A stretch of 64,000 bases of DNA, from assembly GCF_019603315.1 (NCBI RefSeq), contig NZ_CP080649.1, positions 2,738,176-2,802,175 of the forward strand, in the 5' to 3' direction. The stretch is from Ruficoccus sp. ZRK36. Lineage in GTDB: Bacteria; Verrucomicrobiota; Verrucomicrobiia; Opitutales; Cerasicoccaceae. This document shows, in pieces, positions 43,449 to 51,876 of the stretch. The notes under the pieces are model-generated. The model searched no databases and was not told the origin of the DNA. It saw nothing but the letters and a program-made list of their open reading frames with translations. The translations under genes and the position numbers were made by a program. Each line of letters starts with the position of its first letter. Position 1 is the stretch's first letter.

Positions 43449-45221
43449 ATGGCTGCTTTTGCGCGCTATCGTTTAGTCTGGATTGTTTGTTTACTGCTGC
43501 TGGCGGGTTTTTTGACCAATAGCATCAGCAGCTACTATGTTTCCCGCGACAGTGTCCGTGAGACCATCACCGAGAGCTCGCTGCCCCTGACGGCGGACAA
43601 TATCTACTCTGTGATTCAGCGGGACCTGCTCCGGCCGATCTTCATCTCGTCGATGATGGCCAATGACGCGTTTCTGCGTGACTGGACGATCAACGGGGAG
43701 GTGGATGTAAAACAGATGCAGCGCTATCTGGAGGAGATTCGGCGCGAGTACGGAACAGTGACCAGTTTCTTCATCTCTGAGAAAAGCCGTAACTACTACT
43801 ACTGGGGAGGCGTGCTCAAGCAGGTCGATGAGAATGAGCCCCGCGATGTCTGGTACTTCAGAGTGCGTGAGATGGAGAAGCCCTTCGAGATCAACGTCGA
43901 TATCGACATGGCAAACAACGACGCGCTCACGGTATTCGTGAATTACCGGGTCTATGACTATGAGGGCAACTATATCGGTGCGGCAGGAACGGGGCTCACC
44001 GTTAACCGCGTTAACGCCCTGATCGAGGAATATGAAGGGCGATTCAACCGGGAGATATTTTTCGTCGATCGCGAAGGAAACATTATCCTGGGGCCTTCGA
44101 AGGGGAGGCTGACGACGTACGGGAATCTGGACGCCGTCCCCGGCCTGAAGAAGGACGCGCAGAGTCTGACGAGCGGCACGGAGGAGCAAAAGATCCGCTA
44201 CGAACGCGACGGCAAAACCTATTTCCTGAACAGCCGCTGGATCCCCGAGTTGAACTGGTACCTGATGGTGGAGCAGTCGGAGGACGAATTACTCTCGCCT
44301 CTGCGGCATACGCTCCTGGTCAACATTCTGCTTTCCTTGGCGATCACGGCGATCGTCTCGTGGATGTGCGTATCGATCATTAGCCTCTACCATAAGCGCC
44401 TGCGGGCTCGGAATGAGGAGCTATCAGCCAAAAACGCCGAGATCGAAAAGCAGAAGCATGAGCTGCAAGAGGCAGCCACTGATCTGGAAGAGGCCAATGA
44501 TGCGCTCTCGGCCATGAACCGCGAGAAGGACGAGTTCCTCGGGATAGTAGCGCACGATCTGCGTAGCCCGCTGAGCACGATCCTTGGCCTCTGCTATATT
44601 CTGGAGGACGAGGTCGGCGAGGGGAACTCACGGGCATTGGAGTTTATCAAGGATATTGAAAACAGCAGCCTGCACATGCAGGAGCTGATCGGAGACATCC
44701 TCGACATCACCTCGATTGAGAGCTTCCACGGCCCCGTCGACTTGGAGCCCTGCGTCTGGAATAGCCTGGCAACAGACGCCGCCGAGCGGTTCAAGTCTCA
44801 GGCTGCGACCAAGCAGATAAACCTTACGACAAACCTGGACCCGGCAGGCGAGCAGGAGATCCTCACGCGGGGGAAGTGGCTGGCGATCTGCCTGAACAAT
44901 CTCGTCAACAACGCCATCAAATACTCTCCGCTGGGGAGCCGGGTATGGATCGAGACGGCCCTGTGCGAAGACAATGTTTTTGAGCTGCGGGTGTGTGATG
45001 AGGGGCCGGGCATCCCTGAGCCTGAGCACGAAAAGCTCTTTCAGAAGTTCAGCCCGCTCTCGTCACAGCCGACCGGGGGCGAGTCCTCCAGTGGTCTGGG
45101 GCTGTATATCGTTCGCAAGATGTGCCAGCGCCTGGGGGCAAACATCGAACTGCGTCCGGGATCTGGAAATGGGTGCTGCTTTGTCATTCGCCACCCCCGC
45201 CACACCGACAAGCGCATATAG
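43449..45221 (+). CDS. Membrane sensor histidine kinase with extracytoplasmic Cache-like domain
   Basis: This is a 590-residue kinase. Helix 1 (about residues 6-28) and helix 2 (about 283-308) flank a 250-residue periplasmic domain with dCache-like features (TVSSFFISEK-like region, WYFRVREMEKPFEIN, GNYIGAAGTGLTVN). A coiled coil (about 315-355) leads to the HisKA site, phosphoacceptor His369 in FLGIVAHDLRSPLST. The ATPase domain has the N-box NNLVNNAIKYS, G1 DEGPGIP, an F-box and the G2 region SSSGLGLYIVRKM. There is no receiver domain and no response regulator gene within the window, so its partner must be elsewhere. It might sense a sugar or other small ligand. Confidence 0.88.
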   Translation: MAAFARYRLVWIVCLLLLAGFLTNSISSYYVSRDSVRETITESSLPLTADNIYSVIQRDLLRPIFISSMMANDAFLRDWTINGEVDVKQMQRYLEEIRREYGTVTSFFISEKSRNYYYWGGVLKQVDENEPRDVWYFRVREMEKPFEINVDIDMANNDALTVFVNYRVYDYEGNYIGAAGTGLTVNRVNALIEEYEGRFNREIFFVDREGNIILGPSKGRLTTYGNLDAVPGLKKDAQSLTSGTEEQKIRYERDGKTYFLNSRWIPELNWYLMVEQSEDELLSPLRHTLLVNILLSLAITAIVSWMCVSIISLYHKRLRARNEELSAKNAEIEKQKHELQEAATDLEEANDALSAMNREKDEFLGIVAHDLRSPLSTILGLCYILEDEVGEGNSRALEFIKDIENSSLHMQELIGDILDITSIESFHGPVDLEPCVWNSLATDAAERFKSQAATKQINLTTNLDPAGEQEILTRGKWLAICLNNLVNNAIKYSPLGSRVWIETALCEDNVFELRVCDEGPGIPEPEHEKLFQKFSPLSSQPTGGESSSGLGLYIVRKMCQRLGANIELRPGSGNGCCFVIRHPRHTDKRI

Positions 45222-45345
45222 ACGTTTCAATAGTGAGAATCGCGACTGATTCGGGATTCTGGCATTGATTCAGAGTGATGCTGTCCATTGGCTATTCGGT
45301 GCTGTTACAGGCCAATCTTCGGCTGTTTCTTACCTATCGACTCAC

Positions 45346-46317
45346 ATGTATACGACCGTCAAAACCGCTTGCTGGGAAGCTACATTTACGCCTGAACACG
45401 GAGGCCAGCTCGTCCGGCTGAAATACCTGCCGCGCGACCGGGACATCCTTCACTACCCGGAGAGTAGCGAAGCATTCTTTGCGCAGCCGGAGCGATTTGG
45501 CGTGCCCGTTCTTTTTCCTCCGAACCGCATCAGCGGCGGGAGTTTTGAGTTCGAGGGGCGTAGCTACTCGTTCCCGATTAATGATGTCGCACGCGGGAAT
45601 CACATCCACGGCGTCGTCCTGCATGAGCCGTGGGAGATGGTGGTCGACGAGCCGAGTGCCGACACTGACGACCTGCGTGTCCGCCTGAGCTTTACGCATG
45701 ACGATAAGCGTGAAACCTTTGGTGGGTATCCGCATCGTTTTCGCCTGAGCCAGCACTATCTCTTTCGCGAGGATTGCGTCGAGCACGAGGTGGTCTTGGA
45801 AAATCTGGATGAACCGGACAGCCCGGCGCTGCCTTTCGGGTTGGGCTATCACACCGCGTTTCGCGTACCGAACCCAGATGGCGCACAGCCCCGGCTCTTC
45901 GTGACGGCTGCCGATTACCGTCACGAAATGGTCGAGACCCTGCCGAGTCTGCGGCATCTGCCCTGGCCGGAGGCCTCCGAGTATTGGCGCGAGGGCGGGC
46001 TGCCCTACGTGATCGAGCCGTCGGTAAGTGTGCACACGCCCGCACTTACCGGTCAGCGCGACGGGCAGCCTTTTCGGGGGGCTTTGCTGGACTTCGAGCA
46101 GGAAAACCTGCGCGTGGTCTACGCCGTGGACGAAGCCTTCGGCCAGTGGTTTCTCTGGGCTCCTCCGGACGACCTGCGTGCGCTCTGCATCGAGCCGATG
46201 ACCTGTATGGCCAACGCCGCCAATCTCCCGCTCCCGGCGGAAGAGTCGGGCTGGCTCTCTCTGGCGGCGGGGCAATCCTGGCGGACGCATACGCAGATCA
46301 GCGTCGAGTCGCTCTAA
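45346..46317 (+). CDS. Aldose 1-epimerase family protein
   Basis: This is a 323-residue galactose-mutarotase-fold enzyme. Candidate catalytic residues are His86/His88 in RGNHIHGVV, His169 in GLGYHTAFRVPN and a Glu in the C-terminal DFEQENLRVVYAV segment. It interconverts alpha and beta sugar anomers. There is no signal peptide, and the start at 45346 gives the usual family N-terminus (TACWEATFTPEHGGQL). It follows the histidine kinase by 124 bp and is convergent with the SGNH hydrolase. It is probably a cytosolic helper of sugar catabolism from the nearby loci. Confidence 0.85.
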   Translation: MYTTVKTACWEATFTPEHGGQLVRLKYLPRDRDILHYPESSEAFFAQPERFGVPVLFPPNRISGGSFEFEGRSYSFPINDVARGNHIHGVVLHEPWEMVVDEPSADTDDLRVRLSFTHDDKRETFGGYPHRFRLSQHYLFREDCVEHEVVLENLDEPDSPALPFGLGYHTAFRVPNPDGAQPRLFVTAADYRHEMVETLPSLRHLPWPEASEYWREGGLPYVIEPSVSVHTPALTGQRDGQPFRGALLDFEQENLRVVYAVDEAFGQWFLWAPPDDLRALCIEPMTCMANAANLPLPAEESGWLSLAAGQSWRTHTQISVESL

Positions 46318-46353
46318 GAGCACCCGCGCTGCTGCCACTGCCTTGAGGCATGC

Positions 46354-47703
46354 TCAGGGGACCATCTCGCCGACGATGAAGATCGCGCCGGGGTACCAGA
46401 AGCTATCCGCATAGAGCGCGGGATTCGCGTCGTACTTGTCGCGGTTACGCTCGAAGAGGATGTTTCGCTTGTCCAGCGGTTCGTCCAGGACACGGATGGA
46501 GACCTCGTGGACCTCGTTCTTGAGGTTGTCGCCGATGCTTAGGATGGATAGGCGGTCGTAGGTGCAGTAGCCGTCCATGCGGACCTTTTTACGGGACTTG
46601 CCATCTAGGGTGATCTCAAGCGTCGCGCCACGCGGCCCGATGACATCGTAGATCATGACTTTGGTGCCCTTAAATTTGAAGTGCAGCTCAGAGCCAGGTG
46701 CGAGCTGGTAGAGGGGGGAGAGGCGCTCGGCGAAGCGCTTGGCCATGGCGTCACCCGGTGCGGTGAGGTCAACATAGGGGCCGCTCAACTCGTTATCCGT
46801 GATCGAGAGCCGCTGAGCCTGTTCCCAGTTTTGTGGGTCGAGGGGCTTGTCCTGCAGGCTGTGCTTGAGCACACCGGCATCGCCACTCATATCCTCCAGG
46901 CAGCGGGTGAGCACCTGGGTGTAGAGGACATGGCCCGTCTCGGGGTAGGGGTGGACGCCATCCTTGGAGAAAATGATGCGCCCCTGCTCGTCGGTGGCCA
47001 GCTCGGCTGCTTCGTTTAGCTCGTCGCCGGAGACTTGAGTCATCGGGGCCTTGGTCTCCATGACCAGTTTGCCTTCCTTCTCAAGCTTGGCCACATTCAT
47101 GCCGAAGTGGATGCTGGGGATGCCGTAGTAGTCAGCGACTTCCTCCATGGCGGCAGTCGAGGTCTTCACTTTGCCCTCGGCCAGCACTTTGCTGTCGTAT
47201 TTGGTCACGGTATAGACAAAGCAGATGTCGGTTTCGGGGTTGGCTTCCCAGGTCTTGCGGACGATGCCTTCCATGGCCTTGATCACACTATCGCGGCGCT
47301 TGCTGGCGTCGTTGACCGCGAACTCCACGAAGAGCAGGTCCGGGTGGTGGCTGAGGGCATCGTTCTCTGCGCGGAAGACGCCGACATCGGAGCCGGTCCC
47401 TCCGATCGCGGCGGAGACGGGCACGATTTTGGCGTCCGGGTACTCCTTTTGAAGCCACTCTGCGCTCTGTACGCGCCAGCCGTTCTGAGCGGTGATGCTG
47501 CCTCCAAAGTAGACGACGGTGACTTCTTCACCCTTGTCGAGCTTGTTGAAAAAGTTAGGCAATCCCTCCCGAGGCGTGAACTCCACTGCATCGCGGTCGG
47601 AGAATCGGTCAGCGGCGGAGCAGGGGCTGATGAAGGCCATCAGCGGAAGCGTGAAAAGAGAGGCGGTGGCGAGGCCGCGCATGAAGGGCAGTTTGTTGAG
47701 CAT
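46354..47703 (-). CDS. Exported SGNH/GDSL-type hydrolase, two-domain
   Basis: This is a 449-residue exported protein with a signal peptide (1-30). The catalytic core has GGSIT (nucleophile Ser69), AIGGTGSDVG, VEFAVNDA and DGVHPYPETGHVLY with the Asp/His pair. The C-terminal third is beta-rich and could bind carbohydrate. It resembles rhamnogalacturonan-acetylesterase-like or xylan-esterase-like SGNH hydrolases and probably deacylates a glycan outside the cytoplasm. It is one of two SGNH enzymes in the window, the other being at 3693-4454. It lies downstream of the PEP-CTERM array on the same strand but beyond a terminator hairpin, so it is probably a separate unit. Confidence 0.83.
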   Translation of the reverse strand: MLNKLPFMRGLATASLFTLPLMAFISPCSAADRFSDRDAVEFTPREGLPNFFNKLDKGEEVTVVYFGGSITAQNGWRVQSAEWLQKEYPDAKIVPVSAAIGGTGSDVGVFRAENDALSHHPDLLFVEFAVNDASKRRDSVIKAMEGIVRKTWEANPETDICFVYTVTKYDSKVLAEGKVKTSTAAMEEVADYYGIPSIHFGMNVAKLEKEGKLVMETKAPMTQVSGDELNEAAELATDEQGRIIFSKDGVHPYPETGHVLYTQVLTRCLEDMSGDAGVLKHSLQDKPLDPQNWEQAQRLSITDNELSGPYVDLTAPGDAMAKRFAERLSPLYQLAPGSELHFKFKGTKVMIYDVIGPRGATLEITLDGKSRKKVRMDGYCTYDRLSILSIGDNLKNEVHEVSIRVLDEPLDKRNILFERNRDKYDANPALYADSFWYPGAIFIVGEMVP

Positions 47704-48067
47704 GGGTTGGCGTTAACTAACGATTATGAAAAGTGGTCCGGCTGAGCGAATACCTTTCCCTGCTCTTTATCTATGACAAGCAGAGGGTGACTCGTGCCCG
47801 GATTATCGTGTTGTATCGCGGCGGGGAAGGCGAGTCAAGCGGGGTGACGATCCAGATTATGTGAATCGTTCAATAGCTGTGCTTCAGCGAAAGTGGGATC
47901 GGTTATAAAAGGAGGGCGGACACCTAGATGTCCGCCCTCTGCACTGGCTGAGGAATACCCCTATTCCTCGATACTAACCAAAACTCACAGCATCGACTTG
48001 AGCTTGGGGCTCAGGTGGTAGCTGTGATGAAAAAGATTTCTTGTTGGGGTACCTTGAAGAAATGAAA
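47704..48067. other. Intergenic region, 364 bp
   Basis: This holds the terminator of the PEP-CTERM array (47912-47939) and, to its left, the presumed promoter of the SGNH gene. I saw no credible open reading frame beyond a 12-codon one at 48026. Confidence 0.4.
47912..47939 (-). terminator. Rho-independent-type terminator of the PEP-CTERM array
   Basis: An 11-bp perfect stem (GAGGGCGGACA / TGTCCGCCCTC) with a 6-nt loop is followed, in the leftward direction, by CTTTTATAA. It sits about 130 bp past the last PEP-CTERM stop codon. Confidence 0.75.
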
Positions 48068-48949
48068 CTAGCGGCGGCTGCCCTTGAAGCGGCGCCACAG
48101 GAAGCTGAGCATCAGGATACCGATGCCGGCGAGCACAGAGCTGGAGGCCGGCTCAGGGATCGAGATGTCCGAGCTGACTTTCATGTCGTCGATATAGAGC
48201 GCGTCCTGGAAGGAGCTGTATGACTTAGCCGCGAAGTTTACATTTGCGATATTTGAGTAGGTAACGGGGTCTTCTGAAACCCCATCGCCACCACTACCGG
48301 GTACGTCATCACCGATGAGGACTCCGTCGAGATAGACGTCCATGGTTTTAGATGCGACGCTCCCGCCGGCATAGCTCATGCTGTCTGCAGAGTTGTTGAA
48401 GACAATCGTCACGGCATAGGCTGTATCCATCGAGTAGGTGGAGAGTACATCGCCGTTACCGATGCTAGCTCCAACGCCTGCGTGCAGATTTCCTTCATTC
48501 AATACTAGCGAAAAGGAGGTCTTGGTATTTCCAAGACCGTAGCCGATACGTAGTGCCCAACCGTAGCCGACACTTGCGGCATCCGTCGGGTCCACAAAGC
48601 GGAAATCTATCTGGCCGGTGAGTGTGCTCTCGGTAAAACTATTACTGGATACGGAAATATTGTATCGCTCCACGGTCTGGGTCACCGCCATATCCATGAA
48701 TTTATTGGACGTGCCGGAGCCGAAGAGATTTCCCGTATCTTCTACGACAGTGAAAGTATCAGGCAGGGAACCTGTGCCGAAAGTTGGGTTTTCGCTGGCT
48801 TGTGCGTTCCATTCGGTGTCGGTGGCACCGATCAGCTCCAAGCCGTTTGCGTATTCGTTGAAGTTGTCCTCAAACAGGACAGCAGCGCTGCCCAGAATCG
48901 GAGTCAGGAGACCGGCGCTGAGCGCCAGTGTGGTGATTACGTGATTCAT
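48068..48949 (-). CDS. PEP-CTERM protein, array copy A
   Basis: This is a 293-residue exported protein. Its signal peptide is MNHVITTLALSAGLLTPILG. The body starts FEDNFNEYANGL and is a beta-sandwich (DFRFVDPTDAASVGYGWALR; YAVTIVFNNSADSMSYAGGS; MDVYLDGVLIGDD), probably a laminin-G/concanavalin-like or carbohydrate-binding fold. The C-terminal IPEPASSSVLAGIGILM with a WRRFKGSRR tail is a PEP-CTERM anchor, diverged from the anchors of copies B-D. It is the last gene of the four-gene leftward array. The ligand is unknown. Confidence 0.85.
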   Translation of the reverse strand: MNHVITTLALSAGLLTPILGSAAVLFEDNFNEYANGLELIGATDTEWNAQASENPTFGTGSLPDTFTVVEDTGNLFGSGTSNKFMDMAVTQTVERYNISVSSNSFTESTLTGQIDFRFVDPTDAASVGYGWALRIGYGLGNTKTSFSLVLNEGNLHAGVGASIGNGDVLSTYSMDTAYAVTIVFNNSADSMSYAGGSVASKTMDVYLDGVLIGDDVPGSGGDGVSEDPVTYSNIANVNFAAKSYSSFQDALYIDDMKVSSDISIPEPASSSVLAGIGILMLSFLWRRFKGSRR

Positions 48950-49012
48950 AATGTATGTCTTGGGGTCGTGAGGTATTAGGGGTGGCTATTTTATGAAGTT
49001 ACGCGGAGTGTC

Positions 49013-49906
49013 CTAGCTGCGCGCGCCTTTGAGGCGGCGGCGCAGGAAGGTGACCAAAAGGACGGAGATGCCGATGAGGAAGGCGCTGGTGGAGGGCTCG
49101 GGGATCGAGATGTCCGAGTTGACTTCCACATCGTCGATATAGAGCGTATCCTGGAAGGGGCTGTAGGCCTTAGCAGTGAAGTTGATATTAGCGATGTTCG
49201 TGTAGGTAACAGGGTCATCGATCGGATCGCTTGAAAATCCCTCGCCACCACTGCCGGGCACATCATTACCAATGAGGACCCCGTCAAGATAGACGTCCAT
49301 GGTTTTAGATGCGACGCTTCCGCCAGCATAGATCATGCTGTCCGCAGAGTTGTTGAAGACAATCGTCACGGCATAGGCTGTGTCCATCGAGTAGGTGGAG
49401 AGCACATCGCCGTTACCGATACTAGCTCCAACGCCTGTATGCAGCTTCCCTTCATCTAAAATAATGGCAAATGAGGTTTTGTCGTTCCCATTGCCATATC
49501 CGATTCGCACAGCCCAGCCATAGCCAGTGCTTGCTGCATCCGTCGGGTCCACAAAGCGGAAATCAACCTGGCCGGTGAGTGTGCTACTTGTAAAAGCGTT
49601 TGCGGAGGAGTTAATATTGTATTTCTCTACGGTTTGGGTCACTGCCATCTTCATGAATTTATTGGACGTGCCGGAGCCGAAGAGATTCCCCGAATCTTCT
49701 ATGACAGAGAATGCGTCAGGCAGCGTTCCTGTGCCGTAATTTGGGTTTTCAGAGGCGTATGCGTTCCATTCGGTGTCGGGGGCAGTGATGAGGTCCAAGC
49801 CATTCGCGTATTCGTTGAAGTTGTCCTCAAACAAGACAGCAGCGCTGCCCAGAATCGGAGTCAGGAGACCGGCGCTGAGCGCCAGTGTGGTGATTACGTG
49901 ATTCAT
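49013..49906 (-). CDS. PEP-CTERM protein, array copy B
   Basis: This is a 297-residue paralogue of copy A. The signal peptide and first 37 residues are essentially identical to copy A, and the middle differs moderately (TGYGWAVRIGYGNGNDKTSF; GEGFSSDPIDDPVTY). Its anchor, IPEPSTSAFLIGISVLLVTF then RRRLKGARS, matches copies C and D instead. It is therefore a mosaic: N-terminus shared with A, C-terminus shared with C/D. The 63-bp spacer before copy A is almost identical to the spacer that follows copy C, pointing to duplication or conversion. Confidence 0.85.
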   Translation of the reverse strand: MNHVITTLALSAGLLTPILGSAAVLFEDNFNEYANGLDLITAPDTEWNAYASENPNYGTGTLPDAFSVIEDSGNLFGSGTSNKFMKMAVTQTVEKYNINSSANAFTSSTLTGQVDFRFVDPTDAASTGYGWAVRIGYGNGNDKTSFAIILDEGKLHTGVGASIGNGDVLSTYSMDTAYAVTIVFNNSADSMIYAGGSVASKTMDVYLDGVLIGNDVPGSGGEGFSSDPIDDPVTYTNIANINFTAKAYSPFQDTLYIDDVEVNSDISIPEPSTSAFLIGISVLLVTFLRRRLKGARS

Positions 49907-49969
49907 AATGTATGTCTTGGGGTCGTGAGGTATTAGGGTTGGCTATTTTATGAAGTTACGCGGAGTGTC

Positions 49970-50827
49970 CTAGCTGCGCGCGCCTTTGAGGCGGCGGCGC
50001 AGGAACGTGATCAGGAGAACCGACATGCCGATTAGGAAGGCGCTGGTGGAGGGCTCGGGGATCGAGATGTCCGTACTAACCTCCACATCGTCGATGTAGA
50101 GCGTGTCTGCGAAGGCGTTCCAGGATTTGGAGGTGAAGTTCACGCTGGCGATGTTTTCGTGGGAGGTGGAGGTTGTGCCTTCTGTCCCAGAGCCAGCGAG
50201 ATTCGTCCCGACACGCACGCCGTCGACGTAAACATCCATCGTCTTGGAGGCTATACTACCTCCGGCATAGCTGATCGTGTCGGCTGAGTTGTTGAAGACG
50301 ATCGTGACGGTGTAGGCCGTATCCATGTCATAGCTGAGCAAGACGTCTCCTTTACCAACGCTAGTACCTGTCCCAGCGTATAATGAGCCCTCGTCCATGA
50401 TCAGTGAAAAGGAGGTAACGCCATTACCTGAGCCGGGACCGATACGAATGGCCCAGCCGTCACCGGTGCTGGAGGCATCCGTCGGATCGTAGAAGCGATA
50501 GGATACCTGACCGGTTAACGTATTCTCCGTGAAGGACTTGGAGGAGACGGCAGTAGACTTTTGCACAATCTCGTTCGTAATCGCCATGCGCATGTAGTTA
50601 CTGGATGTACCCTGGCCAAAGTAGTTCGCCGTGTCTTGCTGGACGGTGAAGACGTCTGTTTCGGTTTCCGTGTTGTTATAGACGTTCCATTCGGAGCCCG
50701 AAAGCCCGTCCAGGTCCGAGCCAGCAGCGTACTCATTGAAGTTGTCTTCGAATACGACCGCGGCTGAGCCGATGAGGGGGGCAAACAGGCTGGTCGACAG
50801 GATAAGTGCGGTAAGTTTATGATTCAT
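49970..50827 (-). CDS. PEP-CTERM protein, array copy C
   Basis: This is a 285-residue paralogue. The signal peptide differs slightly (MNHKLTALILSTSLFAPLIG). The core keeps FEDNFNEYAAGS, YRFYDPTDASSTGDGWAIR, VTIVFNNSADTISYAGGS and MDVYVDGVRVG. The anchor is IPEPSTSAFLIGMSVLLITF plus RRRLKGARS. It is shorter than its neighbours by a loop around the EGTTSTSHEN segment. It is exported and probably exosortase-sorted. The role is unknown and assumed to match the other copies. Confidence 0.85.
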   Translation of the reverse strand: MNHKLTALILSTSLFAPLIGSAAVVFEDNFNEYAAGSDLDGLSGSEWNVYNNTETETDVFTVQQDTANYFGQGTSSNYMRMAITNEIVQKSTAVSSKSFTENTLTGQVSYRFYDPTDASSTGDGWAIRIGPGSGNGVTSFSLIMDEGSLYAGTGTSVGKGDVLLSYDMDTAYTVTIVFNNSADTISYAGGSIASKTMDVYVDGVRVGTNLAGSGTEGTTSTSHENIASVNFTSKSWNAFADTLYIDDVEVSTDISIPEPSTSAFLIGMSVLLITFLRRRLKGARS

Positions 50828-50882
50828 GGGTATTTGGGGGTGTTTTGGTTAGCTTTATTATCTAGGTGCGTGGGTGCGCATC

Positions 50883-51770
50883 TTAGCGGCGCGCGCCTTT
50901 GAGGCGGCGGCGCAGAAAGGTGACCAGGAGGACGGAGATGCCGATGAGGAAGGCGCTGGTGGAGGGCTCGGGGATCGAGATATCCGTGCTGACTATCACA
51001 TCGTCGATGTTCAGCGTATCTTGAAAGTCGCTGTAGGATTTGGACGTAAAGTTGATGTTGGAGATATTATCGTAGGTCAGTGGGTCTTCGATCGGATCGG
51101 TTGAAACCCCGTGCCCACCGCTGCCTGCGACGTCATCACCGATCAGGATACCGTCGAGGTAGACGTCCATGGTTTTGCTGGCGACGGATTTGCTTGAGTA
51201 GTCGAAGCTGCTTGCAGAGTTGTTGTACACGATGGTAACCGTATGGGCCGTATCCATAGAGTAGTTCGTGAGCGTAACACCTTTATTGACGCCGGTACCG
51301 GAGCCTGCGGAAAGCACACCTTCGTTCAGGATAATTCCAAAGCAAGTGTTGCCGTTCCCGGCGTAGCCGTCACCGATACGCAGAGCCCAGCCAGAGCCAA
51401 TACTGGAGGCATCCGTCGGGTCATAAAATTTAAAGGATACTTGTCCAGTCACACTGGTTTCCGAGAAATCATGCGCACTCATCACGATGCTATATTGGCT
51501 GATCGTCGAGGTGACGGCCATTTCCACATACTTGTTCGATGTGCCAGCGCCGAAGTAGTCATTGCTGTCTTCAAGTACGGTAAAGACATCCAGGAGTGGG
51601 GATTCAGTTTGGCTGTTGGCACTTGCGCCCCACTGGGTGCCCGAGGCTCCAATCATTTCCAGGCCGTTCGCATATTCGTTGAAATCATCTTCGAACATGA
51701 CGGCGGCGGAGCCGGCTAAGGGGGGGAGGAAACTGGCAACAAGCGCCAGGGTTTTCAGGGTATTGTTCAT
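50883..51770 (-). CDS. PEP-CTERM protein, array copy D
   Basis: This is a 295-residue protein, the first gene of the array in transcription order. Its signal peptide is MNNTLKTLALVASFLPPLAG. The shared core includes FEDDFNEYANGLEMIGASGTQW, FKFYDPTDASSIGSGWALR and MDVYLDGILIGDDVAGSGG. It is the most diverged copy in the middle (FDYSSKSVASKT) but has the same anchor as copy B, ending RRRLKGARR. The promoter of the array presumably lies in the 106 bp upstream, after the hydroxyacid dehydrogenase gene, unless the units are co-transcribed. Confidence 0.85.
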   Translation of the reverse strand: MNNTLKTLALVASFLPPLAGSAAVMFEDDFNEYANGLEMIGASGTQWGASANSQTESPLLDVFTVLEDSNDYFGAGTSNKYVEMAVTSTISQYSIVMSAHDFSETSVTGQVSFKFYDPTDASSIGSGWALRIGDGYAGNGNTCFGIILNEGVLSAGSGTGVNKGVTLTNYSMDTAHTVTIVYNNSASSFDYSSKSVASKTMDVYLDGILIGDDVAGSGGHGVSTDPIEDPLTYDNISNINFTSKSYSDFQDTLNIDDVIVSTDISIPEPSTSAFLIGISVLLVTFLRRRLKGARR

Positions 51771-51876
51771 GGGGTGTTTTGGTTGGGGTTATTCAGTCAG
51801 TGAAAAGACCTGAAAGTGTGAGGGGATCGTAGGGGATATATTTCTGAAGGGGGTGGATAAAGCGAAAGCAGGGGGG

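Larger units (their letters stand above)
48068..51770 (-). repeat. Four-copy tandem gene array (PEP-CTERM paralogues)
   Basis: Four same-strand paralogues with 55-63 bp spacers. Spacers 48950-49012 and 49907-49969 are near-identical (one visible base change), as are the flanking 5' ends of A and B and the 3' ends of B and C. The pattern indicates recent duplication or gene conversion within the array. Confidence 0.85.
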
